Shown piece by piece: positions 15,334-17,875 of a DNA stretch of 17,875 nucleotides; position 1 is the first letter of the stretch, and each line of letters opens with the position of its first letter. The stretch is from Timburyella sp030842085 (GTDB taxonomy: Bacteria; Bacillota; Clostridia; Oscillospirales; Acutalibacteraceae). The notes below the pieces were generated by a model, which was not told the origin of the DNA, ran no database searches, and was given only the letters and a program-made list of their open reading frames with translations. Location: NCBI GenBank assembly GCA_030842085.1, contig JAUUSE010000036.1, forward strand, positions 1-17,875, in the 5' to 3' direction. Position numbers and translations under genes: made by a program.

Positions 15334-16992
15334 GTGAGAAGTGATCTTATAAAAAAAGGCCCTGCAAGGGCTCCGCACCGTGCGCTTATGAGCGCGCTTG
15401 GCGTTACGCGTGAAGAAATGAAGCGTCCGTTTGTCGCGGTGGTTAATTCCAAAAACGACTATGTTCCGGGACACATTAATCTGGACAAAATCGCCGACGC
15501 CGTTAAAGCGGGCATACGCAACGCCGGCGGCGTACCGTTTGAGTTTAATACTATAGCGGTATGCGACGGCATTGCCATGAACCACGACGGCATGCATTAC
15601 TCTCTGCCGTCGCGAGAGATTATTGCAGACTCTATTGAAATTATGCTTATGGCGCATCCGCTGGACGCTATTGTTTTCATTCCCAACTGCGACAAAGTTG
15701 TTCCCGGCATGCTCATTGCCGCTGCAAGGCTTAATCTGCCCTGCGTATTTGTAAGCGGCGGGCCTATGATGCCCGGCAAGCTTAACGGCGGAAGAATTGG
15801 CCTCTCAAATATATTTGAAGCGGTTGGCGCGCACGCCGCCGGTAAAATAGACGACAATGAGCTGTGCAATTATGAAAATCATGTTTGTCCCGGCTGCGGC
15901 TCATGCTCGGGCATGTACACCGCTAATTCTATGAACTGCATCACCGAGGCATTGGGACTGGCTCTGCCCGGCAACGGCACCATTCCTGCAACCGACGCTG
16001 CTCGCATCAGGCTGGCTAAGACGGCCGGCGAGCTCGTTATGGAGGTTTATGAAAAGCAGCTTACTCCGTCCAAGATACTCACCAAAAACGCCTTTGCTAA
16101 TGCAATTAGGACGGACATGGCTATAGGCGCTTCCACCAATACGGTGCTGCATCTTACAGCCATTGCCCACGCGGCGGGAGTAGATGTGAGCCTTTCTACG
16201 TTTGATGAGTTGGGCCGCGATACACCGCAGATATGCAAACTTAATCCAGCGGTGCCGGATATGTACATAACCGACCTTAACGATGTAGGCGGCATTTCTG
16301 CAGTTATGAAAGAGCTTTATAAGGCGGGCCTTATTGACGGCAAAGCACAGACGGTGTGCGGCCCGGTTAAAGACAAAATTGAGCGCGTGCCGGATGCCGA
16401 CGGGCATATAATACGCACCATAGGCAACGCTTACCGCAAGGACGGCGGCATTGCCGTACTGTATGGCAATCTTGCCGAGGACGGCAGTGTTGTAAAGCAG
16501 GGCGCCGTATCTCCCAAGATGATGGCACACTCAGGTCCCGCGAGGGTGTTTGACGGCGAGGACGCCGCTTCTGAGGCTATACTTTCCGGCAAAATTAATC
16601 CCGGCGACGTCGTTGTAATAAGATACGAAGGGCCTAAAGGCGGCCCGGGTATGAGAGAAATGCTCCAGCCGACGGCTGCGCTTGAAGGCATGGGACTTGG
16701 CGAGACGGTAGCACTTATTACTGATGGACGTTTCAGCGGCGCTTCTAAGGGCGCATCGATAGGACATGTTTCTCCTGAAGCGGCCAGCGGCGGTAATATC
16801 GCATTGGTCAAAGAGGGCGATATTATAGATATTAATATACCGGAGCGGACGCTGGAGCTTAAAGTGTCTGATGCGGAGCTGGAAAGCCGCCGCAAGGAAT
16901 GGAAATGTCCGGAGAAAAAACTTACAGGCTATCTTAAGAGATATGCGGGTCTTGTTTCCTCCGGTGCCGAAGGCGCTGTTATGAAAGATTAA
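15334..16992 (+). CDS. ilvD: Dihydroxy-acid dehydratase
   Basis: IlvD dehydrates 2,3-dihydroxy-3-methylbutanoate and its homologue to the 2-oxo acids that become valine, leucine and isoleucine; it needs an Fe-S cluster and a divalent metal. The 552 residues are full length. Visible signatures are VPGHINL (44-50), CDGIAM (77-82) with YSLPSRE (89-94), PNCDKVVPGM (117-126) and CPGCGSCSGMYTANSMNC (185-202). The C-terminal half has GPKGGPGMREM and GRFSGASKG, ending in SGAEGAV. Cluster-ligand candidates are Cys119 and Cys191. GTG 15334 follows GAGGGG by 7 nt and fits the usual RSD start. No ilvBNC or leu genes flank it here, so the rest of the pathway must lie elsewhere. A strong terminator follows. 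Confidence 0.97.
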   Translation: MRSDLIKKGPARAPHRALMSALGVTREEMKRPFVAVVNSKNDYVPGHINLDKIADAVKAGIRNAGGVPFEFNTIAVCDGIAMNHDGMHYSLPSREIIADSIEIMLMAHPLDAIVFIPNCDKVVPGMLIAAARLNLPCVFVSGGPMMPGKLNGGRIGLSNIFEAVGAHAAGKIDDNELCNYENHVCPGCGSCSGMYTANSMNCITEALGLALPGNGTIPATDAARIRLAKTAGELVMEVYEKQLTPSKILTKNAFANAIRTDMAIGASTNTVLHLTAIAHAAGVDVSLSTFDELGRDTPQICKLNPAVPDMYITDLNDVGGISAVMKELYKAGLIDGKAQTVCGPVKDKIERVPDADGHIIRTIGNAYRKDGGIAVLYGNLAEDGSVVKQGAVSPKMMAHSGPARVFDGEDAASEAILSGKINPGDVVVIRYEGPKGGPGMREMLQPTAALEGMGLGETVALITDGRFSGASKGASIGHVSPEAASGGNIALVKEGDIIDINIPERTLELKVSDAELESRRKEWKCPEKKLTGYLKRYAGLVSSGAEGAVMKD

Positions 16993-17012
16993 TTTTTCAT
17001 TAAAATATTTTT

Positions 17013-17049
17013 GAGAGCTTTACATTTTGATATGTAAAGCTCTCTTTTT
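17013..17049 (+). terminator. Terminator of ilvD
   Basis: A 13-bp perfect stem, GAGAGCTTTACAT (17013-17025) with ATGTAAAGCTCTC (17032-17044), around TTTGAT, is followed by TTTTTAT. It lies 20 nt past the ilvD stop and separates ilvD from the phage-type genes. Confidence 0.95.
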
Positions 17050-17066
17050 ATATTAAAAGCGTATTT

Positions 17067-17098
17067 GTTGCACATATCTATGCAACTTTTATTATAAT
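17067..17098 (+). promoter_or_regulatory. Probable holin promoter with an internal dyad
   Basis: TATAAT (17093-17098) lies 19 bp after TTGCAC (17068-17073), a non-optimal spacing. GTTGCA (17067-17072) and TGCAAC (17081-17086) form a dyad with an 8-bp centre that covers the -35 box and most of the spacer, a typical place for a repressor site. Confidence 0.5.
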
Positions 17099-17147
17099 TA
17101 AGCCTTTTATTAGACAACAATTTACCCAATTAAAGGAGAAATAAGGA

Positions 17148-17432
17148 ATGAGCAATATCAAGACAGATACGATAATAAGGACGGTGGTGTTAGGGATATC
17201 GCTGATAAATCAGATAATAGTGATGTGCGGGTTAAATCCCTTACCCTTTGCCGACGATGAGATATACGCTTTCGTATCAACTCTCGTTACCGTCGCCGCC
17301 GCTGTTTGGAGCTGGTGGAAAAATAACTCCCTAACCAAATCGGCGCAGGCAGCAGATGAAGTCAAGGACGCCATTAAGTCCGGTAATATTACTGCAGATG
17401 ACGTTGAAGTACTTGTTAACAGTAATAATTGA
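17148..17432 (+). CDS. Phage holin, SPP1 type
   Basis: 94 residues. Holins oligomerise in the membrane and release or activate the phage endolysin. Two hydrophobic helices (about 9-28 and 40-57) flank a short loop with PLPFADDEIY. They are followed by WSWWKNNSLTKSAQAADE and a charged tail; the 'INQ...G..PLP...E..Y...S......WWKNNS.T..A..AD' pattern is that of SPP1-type holins. ATG 17148 follows AAAGGAG by about 9 nt. An amidase gene starts 383 nt downstream, as in a phage lysis cassette, with a convergent small-RNA locus in between. No other phage genes precede it: ilvD and its terminator are directly upstream. Confidence 0.88.
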   Translation: MSNIKTDTIIRTVVLGISLINQIIVMCGLNPLPFADDEIYAFVSTLVTVAAAVWSWWKNNSLTKSAQAADEVKDAIKSGNITADDVEVLVNSNN

Positions 17433-17445
17433 TTTTTAGCTTAAC

Positions 17446-17474
17446 TTGACAAATTTATAATAGGCGGATATAAT
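17446..17474 (+). promoter_or_regulatory. Consensus promoter of the putative antitoxin RNA
   Basis: TTGACA (17446-17451) and TATAAT (17469-17474) are exactly 17 bp apart. No ORF with a ribosome binding site follows; instead a terminator comes about 50 nt after the predicted start near 17481. This points to a small RNA. Confidence 0.85.
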
Positions 17475-17480
17475 ACAAAT

Positions 17481-17564
17481 AGAGGATAGCAACCGTTAAA
17501 AGACGGTTAGCCCAACTTACGAATTTAATCCGCTTCCATTGAGCCGGGGGCGGATTATTTTTTT
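17481..17564 (+). ncRNA. Putative antitoxin small RNA (about 84 nt)
   Basis: Bounded by a consensus promoter and an intrinsic terminator. A 5' hairpin pairs AACCGT (17491-17496) with ACGGTT (17503-17508) around TAAAAG. The 3' hairpin pairs AATCCGC (17527-17533) with GCGGATT (17550-17556) and runs into ATTTTTTT. Its 3' end overlaps the last codons and stop of the opposite-strand 25-residue ORF, and it would be complementary to any read-through 3' tail of that mRNA. Convergent 3'-overlapping RNAs of this kind are known from type I pairs such as TxpA/RatA; base pairing there leads to mRNA decay. Its role here is inferred. Confidence 0.72.
17527..17564 (+). terminator. Terminator of the small RNA, possibly shared with the toxin mRNA
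   Basis: A 7-bp stem (17527-17533 with 17550-17556), with a 16-nt G/C-rich loop, is followed by ATTTTTTT. On the minus strand the same hairpin starts in the stop codon of the 25-residue ORF but is followed by AAATTCG, a poor T run, so it should be much weaker leftwards. Confidence 0.82.
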
Positions 17565-17632
17565 ATGTTCTTAATTATATCCTGAATTGCAATTATGATT
17601 ATCATAACCGTAATCATGGTCATAAGTTCCAT
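17555..17632 (-). CDS. Putative type I toxin: 25-residue membrane peptide
   Basis: A 25-residue ORF, MELMTMITVMIIIIAIQDII followed by KNIKK, far below usual gene-calling size. It is one hydrophobic helix with a basic C-terminal tail, as in type I toxins (Fst, TxpA, BsrE and 'holin-like toxin' peptides), which damage the membrane when overproduced. AAAGGAGTGG ends about 4 nt before ATG 17632 (its GGAG core about 7 nt away), an excellent ribosome binding site. A promoter lies about 90 nt further upstream (17726-17754). The 85-nt leader can hide the ribosome binding site in either of two hairpins. A small RNA converges on its 3' end. It sits between holin and endolysin genes, so a phage lysis accessory is an alternative. 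I see the architecture; toxicity is inferred. Confidence 0.75.
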   Translation of the reverse strand: MELMTMITVMIIIIAIQDIIKNIKK

Positions 17633-17636
17633 AAAA

Positions 17637-17692
17637 CCACTCCTTTCACTGCAAATCAGTTACTTGACTGAAAGAGTGATTTTTAGGAGTGG
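17637..17692 (-). promoter_or_regulatory. Leader hairpins that can mask the toxin ribosome binding site
   Basis: In the minus-strand mRNA, CCACTCC (17692-17686) is exactly complementary to GGAGTGG (17643-17637) of the ribosome binding site. A second segment, CACTCTTTC (17678-17670), can pair with GAAAGGAGTG (17647-17638) with one bulge. The two pairings are mutually exclusive and both hide the site. CAGT/ACTG (17670-17667 with 17660-17657) could extend the inner stem. Confidence 0.7.
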
Positions 17693-17693
17693 A

Positions 17694-17718
17694 CTAACCG
17701 CCCTTTGTGCTATCCTCT
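17694..17718 (-). repeat. Inverted repeat: shared 5' sequence of the two RNAs (toxin side)
   Basis: Read on the minus strand, AGAGGATAGCA (17718-17708) and CGGTTAG (17700-17694), then a base and CCA, repeat the start of the plus-strand small RNA: AGAGGATAGCA (17481-17491) and CGGTTAG (17504-17510). In both cases the 11-mer begins 6 or 7 bases after the TATAAT box, at the predicted RNA start. Confidence 0.8.
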
Positions 17719-17725
17719 AAAATGG

Positions 17726-17754
17726 ATTATACAATAAGATTGCAAATATTACAA
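17726..17754 (-). promoter_or_regulatory. Promoter of the putative toxin mRNA
   Basis: On the minus strand TTGTAA (17754-17749) and TATAAT (17731-17726) are 17 bp apart. The predicted start is near 17718, giving a leader of about 85 nt before ATG 17632. It is divergent from the amidase gene. Confidence 0.78.
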
Positions 17755-17815
17755 TCTATGTAAAATAAGACATAATATTATTAATAATTTAGTTTTAACT
17801 AGAAAGGAGAAATAG

Positions 17816-17875
17816 ATGTCAAAGATAGCGATATATGCAGGGCACGGGGGAGCCGACAGCGGAGCCATAGGACAA
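17816..17875 (+). CDS. N-acetylmuramoyl-L-alanine amidase (endolysin), N-terminal fragment
   Basis: Only the first 20 codons are in the window. They read MSKIAIYAGHGGADSGAIGQ, which matches the start of Amidase_3 zinc amidases (usual 'DPGHGG-DPGAVG'), where the His of GHGG binds zinc and the Ala/Gly turn follows. These enzymes cut the bond between muramic acid and the stem peptide of peptidoglycan. AAAGGAG lies 6-7 nt before ATG 17816. With the holin upstream it looks like a phage endolysin, though spore-cortex or autolytic amidases start alike. The gene continues past the window end. No clear promoter is seen in the 90 nt before it. Confidence 0.8.
   Translation, partial: MSKIAIYAGHGGADSGAIGQ

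Larger units (their letters stand above)
17148..17875 (+). mobile_element. Phage-type lysis cassette, cut by the window end
   Basis: Holin, a small toxin-antitoxin-like locus and an amidase endolysin lie in a row directly after the ilvD terminator. No structural, tail or integrase gene is seen on the left, and no att site could be identified. It may be the edge of a prophage extending to the right, a remnant, or a domesticated lysis module. Confidence 0.55.

Noticed and set aside
17481..17718. CRISPR-like or phage att repeat for the repeated AGAGGATAGCA
   Set aside because: There are only two copies, in inverted orientation and exactly at two predicted RNA starts; no spacer array or integrase context.

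Overview
The window looks like a chromosomal segment of a low-to-moderate GC Firmicute, most likely an anaerobic Clostridia of the Oscillospiraceae type. The reasons are strong GGAGG-type ribosome binding sites, heavy use of ATA and other A/T-ending codons, several near-consensus sigma-A promoters (TTGACA-17-TATAAT), a short glutamate 5-kinase and an SPP1-type holin. No 16S or tRNA gene is present, so the assignment cannot be made finer.

Layout. 304-1071 (-) is a short-chain dehydrogenase, followed by a 26-bp palindrome and a terminator. 1404-2633 (-) is an O-antigen ligase-like polytopic protein, with a possible 48-residue ORF behind it. Its promoter (2747-2775) is divergent from a strong promoter (2883-2911) that reads proB (3016-3798) and then proA (3985-5232), the two enzymes that make glutamate semialdehyde for proline. 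Next come a coiled-coil protein (5587-6030), a TIGR04076-like small protein (6218-6562) and about 500 bp without a convincing gene.

7147-12459 (-) is a complete three-gene operon bounded by a perfect promoter (12528-12556) and a strong terminator (7082-7120). It encodes a large GT-C-like membrane protein, a DUF6020-like membrane protein fused to a GtrA flippase domain, and a DPM1/GtrB-like GT2 glycosyltransferase with two C-terminal membrane segments. The parts fit a lipid-carrier glycosylation machine: GT2 loads a sugar on polyprenyl phosphate, GtrA flips it, and GT-C enzymes transfer it outside.

12794-13651 (+) is an unrecognised 285-residue protein. The promoter of greA (13730-14203) overlaps its stop codon. 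A membrane-anchored protein of unknown role (14418-15056) and ilvD (15334-16992, branched-chain amino acid synthesis) follow, with clear terminators after greA and ilvD.

After the ilvD terminator the content changes to phage lysis genes: a holin (17148-17432) and the first 20 codons of an amidase endolysin (17816-end). The 380 bp between them hold the most interesting element of the window. A 25-residue hydrophobic peptide ORF lies on the minus strand, with its own promoter and a leader in which two segments can each mask its ribosome binding site. A consensus promoter on the plus strand makes a short terminated RNA that converges on the 3' end of the peptide ORF. This is the architecture of a type I toxin-antitoxin module. 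The two predicted transcripts also begin with the same 11 bases, AGAGGATAGCA.
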